Counted from the stretch's first letter, positions 11,965 through 25,130 are shown. The stretch: 64,000 nucleotides of DNA from Blasia pusilla (GCA_050084515.1 CM114272.1:434001-498000), one strand, 5' to 3'. The notes: generated by a model from the sequence alone, not told the origin. Program-made: numbers and translations.

Positions 11965-12560
11965 CTTTTAAAAACTTTGTTTAAAATTTGAAATTTAAGT
12001 ATTATTTAAGTAAATTTCACTTTCATAAAACATCCATCTCCCCTTAATAATTTCACTCTTCCATAAAAGCTCAAATAATAATTATTTCCCCTTCCTACCA
12101 AAATGACATTCATTAATTCAAATTTTAACTAGTTTTAATTAATGAAATTATTTTCCTTTTTCATTTAAATTTATTTTCTTTTTCCAAAATATCACATATG
12201 AATCGATAAATTTATTTAAAAAATAGTTCTAGATTTCTTTCAAATTTTAAATATAAATTTTATTTTCTAAAATCTTAGAAAAGTAATAACATTTCATTCT
12301 TCCTAATAATTATAATCCTCCATTCAAATTTAAATCATATCCCAATTTCTTAAATAATTTTATCTTTTCATAAAATTTAAACAAAATCTACTATTTTTCC
12401 ATTAATTTTATTTTAAAATATGAATTGAATTTTTTTTTTAAAATTTTGATTATTTATCATCATTATTATATCAAAATAAATATTTATAATCATCCATTCT
12501 AATATTAAATAAATTATTAATATTTATTTCACTCACTCCCCATTGGATATGTTTATTTTG
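11965..12560. repeat. AT-rich dispersed repeat, copy 2
   Basis: Similar to copy 1 (9925-10460) and copy 3 (27590-28160) across several hundred bases, with many indels. Non-coding. Confidence 0.6.
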
Positions 12561-12679
12561 TCTTATTATCAAACGATCTTCTATTTTGTCTTATTATCCG
12601 ACTGGAGGGTTGCAATTATTATGCATTATTGTACCATTGATCTTGTGCTATGACGTAGGGGTCGCACAATTATTGTATC

Positions 12680-12728
12680 GATAATTTACCAAAGTTGGAC
12701 TCTGATTACCGACGGTGTTAGTAAAGGA
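12680..12728. repeat. 49-bp hairpin direct repeat, right copy
   Basis: It matches 9674-9722 in the same orientation and has the same internal pairing. It marks the border between the repeat-rich segment to the left and the low-copy upstream region of the MATE gene. Confidence 0.6.
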
Positions 12729-13223
12729 TGCCGATTGTGTGCAAGCCTTTCAATAGACTTAGCAATAACGGAAACAGCAGCATCCACTTGGCTGAGCTTA
12801 ATAAGTGGCCATGACCTGCGAGAACGCATTTCTCTACTATTATGATTATGAGTCGTGTTAGGGAGGGATTGGGCAGAAGAGGACTACAGAAGCCCGCGAG
12901 TGGTGAGGGTGGGTTCAGAATTACCTGCAGTCTCCTTTCGTCTCCTCTTCTCTTTCTTGAAAGCGGACTGAAGCAGCGGATCGATGCGAGGGAGGAAGCT
13001 GTGGGAGCGGGATCAGTCGGAGAAAGTCTTTGGAGTTCAGCCAGGCGGGGTGGAGGAAAGTATCCTGCCTTATCCATAGAAAAGATGATAGTATGGCCTT
13101 GAGAAATTTAGATCGGATTGAGTTCATAGCTCGTTCTATTTTTCATTGTACGCCTCTGAACGAACATACCGGTGTAGTTCGAGGTCGACGGATTCCCAGG
13201 AAGCTTTCTCGAGCTCGGACGAG
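12729..13223 (+). other. upstream region of the MATE gene
   Basis: GC content rises here to that of the gene. No defined promoter element can be named with confidence. Open frames on both strands (12718-13127) have no recognisable motif and are probably chance. Confidence 0.4.
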
Positions 13224-16200
13224 ATGGGATTGTACAGCGCTTTGAGAGGTGGGAAAGATACAGATACGAAGATGGAGACGAAGGACCTCCAAGAGGAAGA
13301 TAAAGTTGTGCTGTCCGTGAGGGCTCCTCGTATGCCCACAAAGCTCGGGTCAGCTGCCTACGAGGAAGCTCGCAACATGTTAGCTCTGGCCTGGCCACTG
13401 ATTCTTCACAGTATTCTTATGTACAGTATTCCCAAGATCTCACTCATGTTCGTCGGTCACTTGGGAGAACTCGAGCTCTCAAGCGCGTCAATCGCCACCT
13501 CTTTTGCCAACGTCACTGGTTTCATATTGATGGTAAGCAGGTGATGCGCAATCCTCAGGTTGGTCGATTTGAAGCAGCTGAGTCACATGGATTCAATCGC
13601 TGAAGTATTTTATCAGGTCGTCGTTGTACATGCCTTTAGTCCTACAACTCTGTATTTTCATGACAAGATCATTGAATGGATCCAATCTTATCGCCGTCGA
13701 CTTTAGACGCTTCAATGCAGCGCTTGATTCGTGGAGCGAGAGCGATGCTGTGTTATCTACATTATAACAAGTGCGCTAGATTCTGGTGGCCCGAGTAGAA
13801 TTCTCTGAAGAATTGAATGAATGAAAGAAGAATCGAGCTGATGGACTTCCAGAGGCTAACCGTTAAAAGACAAGAATGAAGTTCTCCCGAAACGAAAGAA
13901 TTGACTCACGATCGAATTGCGTTCTCCGCTTGAAGCAAGGTGTGGCGAGTACGTTGGAAACGCTATGTGGACAAGCATACGGAGCGAGGAACTTACCCAT
14001 GGTGGGAGGTACCTGCAAAGCGCATGGATCGTGAGCCTTGGACTGTCATTTTTCGTCATGGCGCTGTGGATGAACATGGCAGCTGTGCTCAGAGCACTCG
14101 GGCAGGATCCTGAGGTGGCCCGAATGGCGGAGAAATATCTCATATTCATGATACCTGGTGTTTTCGGCTCGGCCATCCTCCGGCCCACTGTCAAATTTCT
14201 GCAGTCGCAGTATGTAGTCATGCCTCTATTGTGGCTGGCTGCTCTCGTGGTGGCACTGCACGTTGGCATCTGCATGCTCATGATTCATAGTCTGGGAATG
14301 GGTTTCACCGGAGGGGCGTTGTCCAGCACCATCTCTTTTCAGCTACTGACAATCCTACTCATCACTTACACCTGGGGATTCAACAAGAACAAGGACACAT
14401 GAACCGGGTTCACTTGGAAAGCGTTTAATGAAGTGGGACTGTTCCTCAAGCTCGGAATTCCTTCAACTCTCATGACGTGGTATGTGCGCTAGGATCTCTT
14501 CCTGCAGCAGGCCTCTAGTTTCCTACCTCTCAACGCGAAGAATGATTTGTCGCGACGGTTGAAGTGATAGCGCGCGGAATAGAGAGGAACTCCAGGATGT
14601 TTCCGTCCGAATTTGAGTCAAGATTCAGATGACTCTTGGATTGAGTGGTTAACATACAGTATTCGAGTCTGAAATATCTGGATCACTCTTCAACAAATTG
14701 GGCTACTTGGAGGCAGACGGTAGCACTAGCTTGATGTTCAATCCGAATTGTTTCACAGCGATCTAGACCGATTAGATTTGTTATGGGCTGCGAATGCCAT
14801 GGGTCTTTCTGTCAAACAATTTCAGAGTAGATACTTCCATCTTCTTCTAATCTCGATATATTTCAACTGGAATTGCAGTTTAGAGTACTGGGTTATTGAA
14901 ATACTGGTCCTCTCTTCGGGGCTCCTTCCCAATCCAAAGCTGGAGCTATCACTTCTATCAATCAGGTATGGTCTAAAATGCAATAAACGCCTGTTATACC
15001 TTAAGTACTTAGCATCTTCAGGGCCAAGAAGCCGAACGCCTAGCTGGTTCTGCCGCTGAATCGCCAATCTCAACAGAGAAATCACAAAATTCTTGTTACT
15101 GATGCCGTTATGTGCTATTGTGTTATCCCAACTTACGCAAAAGTTCATCTGGACGAGAATATTTCTTCATATTTGGAAAATCTAGTGAGTAGAAGCGTAA
15201 GTACTGTTGCAATGTAGACAAACCAGTAATGCCTCGTTGCATCGGTCATCGTTGGTCTATGGTCGAAGTGGATGCTGAGTTTGAATGTGGAAGTAGTTTT
15301 GGACTTCATGATCGCCTTAACGCATTTTGTCTACATGCTGCACGGTTAATTCCTCCACATGTGATGTGACGTTGATTCTGAGAATCATGTGTTGCCTCGA
15401 ACTGTGCAGTCTGAACACTACGAATCTGGCTTTCATGATACCGGTCGGACTCTGTTGCGCTGCAAGGTACGGGCATGCTTCCCTCTTTGTAGGTGTCACC
15501 CTGATAATCTTCAGTGCGAGGTTCTAAATGTCGCAACTGTTTCTGGTTTGTAGATATTTTGCGACACAGGATTCCGAATAGATTCACTTGCTTATCGCAT
15601 GCCTATCCACTACATTTAAGAGTTTAAATTAGTCCAGGGGACTGGATGTAGTCGTGATGAATTGCTCGGATTTCTTGCGAATTGTATACCATGCCATGGG
15701 TCAAATAGATTCCGCTGATTCCGCTGCGAGTATGAAGAACCTAATGTAGACAACCGAGAGTTTTAATTTCCAGTTCAAGTGGCGCAATACGTTTAATTCG
15801 GACAATGTGACTGTTCCAGTGTTTAACCAATGTCGATTTTTCTTGCAGCACAAGAGTCTCCAACGAACTGGGAGCTTATCGACCCAATGCAGCCAAGTTG
15901 GCTGCGAAAGTGATCGTGGGCATGTCAGCCGTTACAGCGTGTTGCATCGCTACTCTGATGATTCTGGGCCGACACTTCTGGGGCAAGGCATATTCCGATG
16001 AAGAGGAAATCGTGGAGAGCCTAGCCGATCTCATGCCCTTAATCGCCGTCTCAGCACTGTTGGATGGAATTCAAGGCGTTCTTTCAGGTTAGCATGAGTA
16101 TTCTTATCACTACAGCCGTAACAGCTGGCAATCTGGAGGTGTATGCGCGGGATCTAATGCTTTAAAGTGACATGCATAGATAGATCGATGTCACTTGGAG

Positions 16201-17028
16201 CCCCCTCGCTGATTTCCGATGGGTTGCAGGTGTCGCAAGGGGCTGTGGGCGACAAGACGTTGGCGCGTGGATCAACCTCCTGGCATTTTACATTATCGGG
16301 GTTCCATCGGCACTTTATCTGGGCTTCAAATTGCACTTGAATGCGAAGGTACGTGACCACGACTCTCATTCGGAATCCAATACAGAATCATGTGCATCTC
16401 TCAGCCATTTGAGATTCGCAGACTTAAAGTGCTCAAAGTAGTCTCGATTTTGAGGATGTCTCGGGGGAAAGTAGGTCTATGACTCTCTTTAATCCATCAT
16501 GGGCAACTTTCAGTATTTAGGTCGAACCTTCCTCTTGAAGAAAGGTAATAAGATCTAAAACAGCAGATCTAGCGAAATCTATGGGTTCTGCTCTGCGTTC
16601 TGTTGAGTTGATCGAAACTCGTCTTTTCTACCTGCAGGGTTTGTGGATCGGACTACTACTAGGTCAACTCACTCAAACATCGTTCCTGATCCTACTCGTT
16701 GGAACAGTGAACTGGGAAAACATGGTTCGTGAATCTTCTAGCATCTTTTACTCAAAACTGAGCACTCTCAAACATCGTGATTTGTTGGACATTATAAGAA
16801 ATCAATCCGGGCAAGACTATCCAAAGTGAGCTATTCAAAGACTAAGAATCTGTCGGAACTTTACTCCACTCTACTCTACATACGTCACCCCTAACTTGAC
16901 AGTGCTTTTTCCCAAAGGTTTTGAACAGCTACTGAACTCGTCAATGGTGACATGCGCAGGCTGAGAAGGCACAAGAGAGAGTGTGCAAAACGGAGCCCCT
17001 GCTGGTAACCAATGGGGAGCTGAGCTGA
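13224..17028 (+). pseudogene. MATE-family multidrug/toxin exporter, eight exons, two inactivating lesions
   Basis: MATE carriers are 12-helix antiporters exporting organic compounds or cations. Exons inferred from GT-AG sites and family motifs: 13224-13532, 13936-14479, 14879-14965, 15410-15466, 15849-16087, 16230-16348, 16638-16724 and 16960-17028 (TGA). They would give about 503 residues, the usual plant length. Visible motifs include LAWPLI, FVGHLGELELSSASIA, LETLCGQAYGA, TNLAFMIPVGL, STRVSNELGA and GAWINLLAFYIIGVPSALYLGF. All intron phases match. Exon 2 has a one-base deletion near 14004-14007 (between MVG and RYLQSAW) and TGA at 14400-14402 where a tryptophan codon TGG is expected. With only two lesions this is either a young pseudogene or a sequence error. 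A truncated protein would lack most helices. Confidence 0.85.
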
Positions 17029-18040
17029 GAGATACCAATACAAGTTTTAATGGAGTGGTTAATCAGCCCACCGCTCCATCAATTCCTATGCGTACGTATC
17101 ACGGCTAAAGGAGGGAGATTCATGATCACTAGATTGGGCCAGGTCGCTCTTATCAAGGCGTGTGGCTGATCTATCGCTGGATACGGTTGTGGTTGCTTTG
17201 AATCTTCCAGTTCTGTTCTCAGTACCCTGTTAACCGATTCCAAAACGTAAGGAGCCACCACTCCGCTGTCAAGATTCTGACGGAGATGGAGAGAGATCAT
17301 GGAATCTCAACGCCTGATCCAATTGCCAACATCAATACTTCCTGATCATTCTCTCTCTCTTTTCATCAAAAGCATTTCGTTTTGCGCACGGGGATGGTGT
17401 CCGCATGACCGCTAGACTCTCACCTCACACCGGTAACTATTGAAAAGTCGAGCATTAGCAGCGCGACAACGAGAAAAGGAAATGGAAAACTTCCGTTACC
17501 TAGAGAAGAATGAACGCAGACTTTCTAAATTTTTGTGTACCGAGAATTCCTTGGTACATAGCCTGCTTCGCTGCATCTAGACTTGCTCCAGGAGATCATG
17601 GAAATTAGAAAGGATGCAAAAGAAGGGAATGTTTTTCCCTTGTACAACTTTGAGCCTCACTATGGGATTCATATGGACAGGAACTGGAGTAACCTATCCC
17701 ATAGGAAGCGAATATTAACGCTAACTTTCAATACTCTCACTAGAGAGGCTTCAAGTGGCATGCTATTTCATATTCATGAAAAATATAACCTTCAACTTCC
17801 AAATTTGTAAAGATTTTGTAAAGATGTTTTCTGCCATGTGGGGCAGTACCTCAACACAACTTATTTTATTTCAATACGTTTACTAATTGGTACCAAATAT
17901 CGAAATGTTATGTCTAATCATGATGATCAAAGTTGTTTGGGATAATAATGCACCAATCCTTATAATTTAAATAACCATTTACGAACATAGTGGAAACATC
18001 CTCTTTCAAATCAAATATTGTATAGTCAGTAGATAGTTAG
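17029..18040. other. downstream of MATE, no gene recognised
   Basis: Low-copy looking sequence. A frame at 17583-17810 lacks recognisable motifs. No RNA gene was recognised. Confidence 0.35.
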
Positions 18041-18049
18041 TGCACACGT

Positions 18050-18360
18050 GTGTGCTTTGATATTCGTGGTCTACACCCAAACTTGTCGAGCTCCTCACGT
18101 AGGCCAAGATTGGGTGAGCCTACACCCCTCTTTTGGCCCGCTGGAGATGTGTAGCCAGCCGCAGGACTGGATGGGCCCCCATTGGACGAACTCAAGCCCC
18201 CCCAAGCTTGCAAGACACGCTCAAGGCCCACGCTTAAGCTCGCGCAAAGTGCGTAGGCCTTCAACCCGCCATAGTGGCCCTCTGCAAGCTCACTTGTGGG
18301 CAAGGTTGCATGGAAAGAGACAATTCCGACCATGGGATGGATATGCCGTTAGGGTACCTG
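18050..18360. repeat. GC-rich dispersed repeat, copy 2
   Basis: A GC-rich block rich in GCCC words, ending near ACCATGGGATGGATATG. It abuts the left LTR of the copia element, while a related GC-rich block (23740-24245) abuts the right LTR. The copia element may therefore have inserted into this repeat. Confidence 0.5.
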
Positions 18361-18454
18361 GGGCTCACATCCGAGCTCAACCTCATAATTCTCGAAAATT
18401 GCTAAAGAAGCATAGCTGGTGGGAAACAACTCTCACACACGTACACCACCATGG

Positions 18455-18701
18455 AGAACAGAATTTGCAATGAGAGAATGAGTGGAGGCTAGTCCCCTTC
18501 TCAATTGTATAGGGTATGTACAAGCAATTCTAACCCTAACCTTAATCATAGTCTTGAATTAGACTAACCATGATTAACTAACCCTAGTTAAGATAATCGC
18601 GCTTAACTGACTAACCAAGATTAAGCTTCCCTACTTCGTGTGAATATCAAATATAATAGCTCAGGTGTCTCATAAGCTTGATTGTAACTCAATCTTCAAT
18701 A
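18455..18701 (-). repeat. LTR of the copia element (3' LTR in element orientation)
   Basis: It matches 23465-23737 at roughly 85-90 percent by eye, with a short indel near the left end. The inner edge is followed by CTCCCTCTG (18703-18710), which on the minus strand is a purine tract (AGAGGGAG) expected just before a 3' LTR. CCCTAACCCTAAC words inside are part of the LTR, not telomere. The outer edge is approximate. Confidence 0.75.
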
Positions 18702-19137
18702 CTCCCTCTGAAACTCATATCAATATCTCTGACGCCTAAATCATTTCTAAACATCTCAAACTTATCTCTAGACAATGCTTTTGTAAAGATATCAACAATT
18801 TGTTGATCTGTAATTATATACACAATATCAATTTCTCCTACAAGCACTTTCTATGTGATAAAATGATAGTGCATCTCAACATACTTTGTTCGAGCATGCA
18901 ACACAAGGTTATTAGCAAGCTTGATGCTACTAAAATTCTTTACATATATCAAAGTAGGTCCTAAGTTACTAACACCAATCTCAACAAATAATTGATGAAG
19001 CCACATCGCTCACATGTTGCATTGGTTGCTCTTTTGTACTCAGCCTCTGTTGAAAATAAAGCCACGGTAGGTTGCTTCGTTGATGCCCAACTTATAGCTG
19101 CACTTCCCAAAGTAAATGAATAATCAGATGTGGAGTG

Positions 19138-19413
19138 TCAATCAGAGACGCTTTTTGCCCAATCAACATTTTTGAATCCCTGTAATTGAAAACTCATAGA
19201 AGGTTCAAATTGAAGCCCGAATTCAGTAGAGAATTTCATATACCGCATAATCCTCTTCACATCATCTAGATGAGATTTTTGAGGTGCTTGCATAAACTGG
19301 CTCACTAGGCCAATACCATAACATAAATCTTGTCTGATTATAGTTAGATAGATCAAATTTCCAACCATACGTCTGTACATATTAGAATCTACAAGCAACT
19401 CTCCTTCATCCAC
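19138..19413 (-). pseudogene. copia RNase H region
   Basis: The reading includes YRRMVGNLIYLT, GLVSQFMQAPQKSHLDDVKR and QGFKNVDWAKSVSD, the conserved stretch joining reverse transcriptase to RNase H in copia elements. The usual residues after DWA (GD..DR) are partly replaced. The frame is interrupted upstream and downstream. Confidence 0.75.
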
Positions 19414-19582
19414 TCTTAGCTTTACACTCTAGTCCAATAGTATAGAGATTGGCTTACAAGCCATCATATCATATTTTGAAAGCATATGAAGAACATATTA
19501 TCGTTGTAGTAACCACATGCTTTCTCCAACCTTGATAAACTGAATACCAGGGAAGTACTTGAGTTCTCCCAAGTCCTTCATT

Positions 19583-20149
19583 TCAAATTTTTGCTTGTAA
19601 TGTAAGCTTGACTTGTTGTACCATTTCTTCAATATTCCCAGTAATCAGGAGATTGTCAACACACAACACAATGAGAACCGTATGATCTTGTCCTCTCAAG
19701 ACATATAAAGAGGAGTCAGAATCACATACCCTAAAATCCAACTCTTGTAGGACGTATGTAAGCTTGCCATACCAAGCTCTTGGAGCTTGTTTGAGCCCGT
19801 ATAGAGCTTTCTTCAATCTACATACTCGAAATGGAAACTTGGGATGATTGTATCTAGATAGTTGACATATATATACCTCCTCGTATAGATCTCTATTCAA
19901 GAAGGTATTTTTGACGTCCATGTGATGTAATCTCCATTTCTTACTTACTACAATTATAACCACTGTTCTTGTAGTTACCATCTTTGTAACAGAGCTAAAT
20001 ATTTTCTCGTAATCGATACCATATTGTTGTGCATAGCCCTTAGCCACCAATCTAGCTTTGTATCTATTAATCATTCCATCTTGATTACGCTTGATTTTGT
20101 AAATCCATTTGTAACCAATAGCTTCCTTACCGTAAGGTATATCAACCAA
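19583..20149 (-). pseudogene. copia reverse transcriptase
   Basis: A 188-codon open block with classic copia motifs: GYKWIYKIKRNQDG, RYKARLVAKGYAQQYGIDY, HHMDVKNTFLN (motif A), LKKALYGLKQAPRAWY and CVDNLLITG. In the last, the catalytic YVDD is changed to CVDN, so the second of the two active-site aspartates is lost. This enzyme cannot be active as written. Confidence 0.85.
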
Positions 20150-21412
20150 CTCTTATGTCTATTGATATCTTAATGTAGCAAGCCCTTCCTCCATAGCTTT
20201 AATCCATTCAACTTTACTTGCAACTTTTTCAGAACAACTTGGCTCGTGTTCTTGAAGGGTAGTCATCATATACGCAAGGAAACCTTAATTTATGAATCTA
20301 TGAACTAGATGTATAATTCTACTTGATTTACGAAGTTGTTGTTTAGATATATAGATGCATCCGACACATTACTCGAGCTCTAACTAGAATCAACAGACTG
20401 AATACGTAGTCTTCCCATCCATGGGCTCATAGATTTAACTGATGAATACATGACCTCTCATGATCTTGCACTAGTACTTGGGGAAGTTGAAGACAATTTT
20501 TGTTGGTATACAGTCATAATCTTTCCCTCAACAGACAAGTTCAGAGGTGGAATAGGCTCAGATGGAGCATACCATGACTTTAACTCATCAAAGATAATAT
20601 CCCGACTAATAATAAGTTGCCTAGAGGATGGAATGTAGCATTTATACCACTTAGTTCCATTAGCATAGCCAATGAAGACACATCTTTCAGACTTGAGATC
20701 TAAATTCTAATGTCTCTCAGAAGAAACATGAGCAGAACTAATACAGCCAAATACTTTCAAGAAGGAAAAATCAGGTTTAATTCCACTGAAGACTTCAAAT
20801 GTAGTTTAGGGATGAACTCTTACTGTTGGAGTTTGGTTGATTAAAAAGAGTGAACATGCTAGAGCCTCTACCCAATACACTTTAGGCATGTTCTTCTCAT
20901 TCAGCATAGCTTGTTGCATTTTAGCAATATCTCGATTCTTCCTCTCAACCACTCTTTTTTTGTGGAGTATAACGAGAAGTCACTTGACGTTGGATGTCAT
21001 TCTGACGTAAATAGTCATCAAACTCTGTTGAAAGATACTCTCCTCCTCCATCACAACGCAATTTGAGAATGTATTCTCTAGTCTACTTCTCTATTAGAAC
21101 TTTGACTATTTGGAACATTGAGAATACCTCTAACTTGGATTTTAAAAAGCAGACCCATATATACCTAGAGAAGTCATCAATAAATGAAACAAAATATTGG
21201 CAACCACTAAGGCTATGTTATGATGTTGTTCACACATCACTGTGGATCAACTCCAATGTCTTGGATGTTCTTCTACCTTGCTTTGGAAAAGGAAATCTAG
21301 CTTATTTTCCAGATTGGCAAGCAATTCCTCTACAACATACCTCTAACATGATAGGACTTGCTAATTTGGAAAGTCTTATTACTATATTAGATGATGAAAG
21401 ACTATGTGATCT

Positions 21413-21649
21413 TTAAAGATTCATATGTCCAATTCTTTTATGCCATATATTTAAATATATGACTTGTTGATCGGTTTGACCATATAATGTTGTTTGAATC
21501 TCTGGCTTAGAAACATCTAATTTGAACATTTTTCCAAATCTAGTTCCTTTGGCTATCGTTGCGTGGTCATCGATTGTTTCAATGAAACAACCATCTGCGT
21601 TAAAATTCACTTGATAATCCTGTTCTACTATTTCTCCCACAGATATCAA
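21413..21649 (-). pseudogene. copia GAG-pre-integrase segment
   Basis: It contains IWHKRIGHMNL, close to the LWHxRLGHMN signature just before copia integrase. The integrase core further left is too decayed to place the catalytic residues. Confidence 0.75.
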
Positions 21650-22073
21650 ATTTTTTGCAATGGTAGGAACATAGAGAACATTTCCAAGAGCACAAAGACT
21701 ATATGATGCTATTGGAACTTTACTAGTAACGTGATATGATGTTGAGTGTCATCTCCTATGAGCACAATTGCAAGATCTTTCACTGACTCCAAACTACTAA
21801 ACCATTTAGCTTGTTAGGTGATGTGATTTGATGCACCAGAATCAATGTACTCATCTGCTGTCGAGTCTTTCTTGACCATTGCTCCCATATGATGAGTTAT
21901 GACCAAGAGATGCTCCGTTTGTGAATGTTTTTGTTCTTAGTATTGCTCTTGGTGTGGTTACTCCCCATATTTTTGTTGTTGAAGGCTTTTGTTCTCATAT
22001 CTGCCTTCTTCTTGAAGTAAAACTTTGCATAGTGATCCTTTATCCCATAGTAATTTCAAGATGCAAGGACCCT

Positions 22074-22867
22074 CTATTGTTGATCTCGACCCCAACGGTC
22101 TGCACTATCACCACCTTGTGATTGTGTATGGTATTGGTTCGTAGTTGATTGAATGACGTTATATTGAGTGTCTCTTCCTCCATATGCTTGATATCCACCA
22201 CGACCACAGAAGTTTCTATCACGAATCTTGCCTCTGTTTGATCCATAAGTTGCAAATAGCACACTCTGTTGCAGACTAGACAAGCTACCGCTGCCTACTA
22301 GGCGTATCTCTTCATTGATTAATAGAGGGATTAATTCTTGAAAGGTTGGATACTTCTCTCTAATTGAGATAGAGATCTCAAAGGACTTGTAATCCTTTGG
22401 AAGGCCTTGAAGACTGAACAAAATCAAATCATCATCTTCTAATGTCGCTCCAATACTATTCAATTGATCAACAATATATCTGATACTCAAAATATAATCA
22501 TTGATGCTCTGCGATCCTTTCCTCACTTCATTCAATTGTTGTTTCAATTGAAACTCTCTAGCCTTTGTAGATGTCTCAAATAGCTTTTTCAATGCATCCC
22601 ACGCCTCTTTTGGATATCAACATCTTGAATGTAACTTATCATTGCCGAACTAATTGTTATTGAAATGTAGTGAATTACTTGCCTTGCGCGTTTGTTCCAT
22701 GAGCGAACATTCAAGTCTTTCGAGTCACCCTCTGGCTTTGCCTCATTACCTGTGACAAGCTCTCATAGTTCTTGACCCATAAGAAATTATTTCATGCGAA
22801 ACTTCCAAACATTGTAATTCTACTTATCTAGCTTCTCGCCTATGATTGCTATTGAGGAATACTCCAT
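22074..22867 (-). pseudogene. copia gag
   Basis: It begins MEYSSIAIIGEKLDK, then NYNVWKFRMK and FLMGQEL, a typical copia gag N-terminus, with stop codons replacing residues after LDK, RMK and QEL. A frameshift near 22615 leads into KKLFETSTKAREFQLKQQL and LNSIGATLEDDDLILFSLQGLP, the gag core. A glycine- and arginine-rich tail follows without an intact CCHC knuckle. Confidence 0.75.
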
Positions 22868-23310
22868 AATGAACGATTCTACCCATAAAAACCATAATTT
22901 CATTTTTTTAATTGCTCCAATTGTAGTATAGACCACTCATACACATAAATCGACCTGAAATTTACCAAAAGTGATCAATTGTATGGAAGAACTAGTTGAA
23001 ATTGACATGTAGAGAGCAAACTCCATAACTTTTCTTCATCGATTGTACTTTCCTACACTAAAATGGCTATTGCAAAAGCTAAGAATGTCAAAATTGAGCG
23101 ATTTTTGGGTGCGTTGGAAAGCTCTCAACGAGCTCTTAAAAAAAGCTTCCAAAGTTTTATCATCTTCAAAGCTTCACCTAAAATCTACACCCACTAAGCT
23201 CTAAATAAAATTTTCTTCTTCCAAACTGAAATTGTGCCTTCTCTTGCCTCTCTTCTTTCCTCAAACACAAGAACAAGTGACACACACACACACAGAAAAC
23301 ACAAAAGCAT

Positions 23311-23463
<153 letters not shown>

Positions 23464-23464
23464 A

Positions 23465-23737
23465 ACAAACAATACAGAACAAAATTTGCAATGAGAGAAT
23501 GAGTGGACTCAATTATTGTATAATTGAGTCCCCTTCTCAATTATACAGGGTATGTACAAGTAGTCCTAACCCTAACCTTAACCAAAGTCTTGAGTTAGAC
23601 TAATTGTGATGAAGTAATCCTAGTTAAGATAATCGCGCTTAACGGACTAACCAAGATTAAGCTTCCCTACTTCATGTGAGTATCAAAGATAGCAATTCAC
23701 GTGTCTCATCACCTTGACTGTAACTCAATATTCAATA
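23465..23737 (-). repeat. LTR of the copia element (5' LTR in element orientation)
   Basis: Partner of 18455-18701. It carries a roughly 20-bp extra stretch near its left end (ACTCAATTATTGTATAATTG), itself a small inverted repeat. Confidence 0.75.
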
Positions 23738-23739
23738 AT

Positions 23740-24245
23740 AACCCACCGAGCCTACAACGATTTTTTGGCCCACGTCCAAACTCGTGCATAACTTCCATAT
23801 GGTGGTCTGGGCCCTCATTGGGTGGGCTTAGGCCTGTGCATTATAGGCTCAAGGCCTGCCTTGCACAACGCTACACGAGCTTGAGTTTGCCCTACATATG
23901 TACCATAGGCCACAAAACTAGTGTGAGCTCGACCAAAGGCTTGGCTAGATCGAGTGCCCGTTACGAGGTTGGTGGGCTCCGGGGGCGGGCTCGAGTGCAC
24001 GCCAAAAGCACCTGGGCCCGCACAAACATGTCCGTTAACGCAAGTTTTATTTGTGTACAACCTGCTTATGGGCCCTGCACATGCCTAAGCCAACCCAAAG
24101 CAAGCCTATCGCATGCCACAAAAATGGGTCTAGGCTCGGCCAACATCTACACGACGAGCTCTGTGGGCTTGAATACCGGGCGTGGATATCTGAGGAGCAT
24201 GTTCATTGACATATTCAAACATGTCCATCCCATGGACTGACTTGT
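23740..24245. repeat. GC-rich dispersed repeat, copy 3
   Basis: It contains GCCCGCACAAACATGTCC, matching copy 1. It ends with ATGTCCATCCCATGGAC followed by a T/G/C-rich stretch whose reverse complement matches the start of the copy at 32790 (GAAACAGACAAGTCCATCC). A 179-codon plus-strand frame across it has no recognisable domain. Confidence 0.55.
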
Positions 24246-24249
24246 TTGT

Positions 24250-25130
24250 TTCTTTGCAACCTCGTCACCAATGAAGTCTTGAATGGCTCAATCGATCCTT
24301 TGCTGGCAAACTTGGTCTTAAACACTCACTTTGAGCCAATGGCCTTTCCTCTCTTAGGTAGGTGAGCGTACTTCTAGACACAATGGCCTTTAAAGGAACT
24401 AAACTCCTCTTGCATCACTTGACTCCCATAGTAAGTAATTGGTGAGTCGAGAGCTTCTTTGATTGTCAATAGATCTTAAGGAGGTGATTCCTTGCTAATA
24501 CAAGCCACCTCAATCACAATAGTTGGATCAATTTGCGATAATTCATTGTCATCTATTTTCCAAGGTATAGGATGCCTACGAGGACCCTTAATTATGTTTT
24601 CCACCCCGATATCTCCTTTCAGTTGTTAGTACAACTTTTCCAATGGCATGTCAACAATCTCCTATTTGGATGCGCCAAGCTTTGGTTGCTCTAACTCCAA
24701 GAGCTCCTTCTCTGAGTCAGTGAGATTGTAAACTCTTCTTGTCACTTTGCTACAATATTAGGTTAAACCACTTCTTCCCTTGCAAGAGCAATGAGCATCA
24801 ACTAATCTTATGATAGAGGCCTATAACTCATCTCCAAAATCATTTGTTAATTCATGAGCTTCAGCATCAGCATCATTAGAAAAGATCTCGACTTTGAAAT
24901 CAGTGATCAAATATGATATCATGGCTCCAGACCATACTTGTGGTTTCAACAAGAAATATCTCATAGGCTTTTTTTTCTCGAAATAACCAACAAAGAGGCT
25001 TCTTTGGGCTCTCACATCAAACTTCTTTGCCTCTCCTTGGCTACATGATATTAGGTGAGGGAACCAAAATGATGTGTATAAGGGAGAACTTTTCACCGAA
25101 AAACTCTTCATAAGTTATTTGGCCATCAAG
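24250..25130 (-). pseudogene. second copia polyprotein fragment (integrase end to start of reverse transcriptase)
   Basis: In minus order, KKFDVRAQRSLFVGYFEKK matches the C-terminal part of copia integrase (RAxxCxFVGY). A spacer follows, then KEALDSPIT, QEEFSSFK, THLPK-like and KAIGSK-VFKTKFASKG, the start of copia reverse transcriptase. Stops interrupt it. The fragment ends where the GC-rich repeat begins (24245), so the rest was probably separated by that insertion or lost. Confidence 0.65.

Noticed and set aside
18500-18620. CCCTAACCCTAAC words suggesting telomere sequence (also near 23560)
   Set aside because: They occur at the same place in both copia LTRs and are too short; they are LTR sequence.
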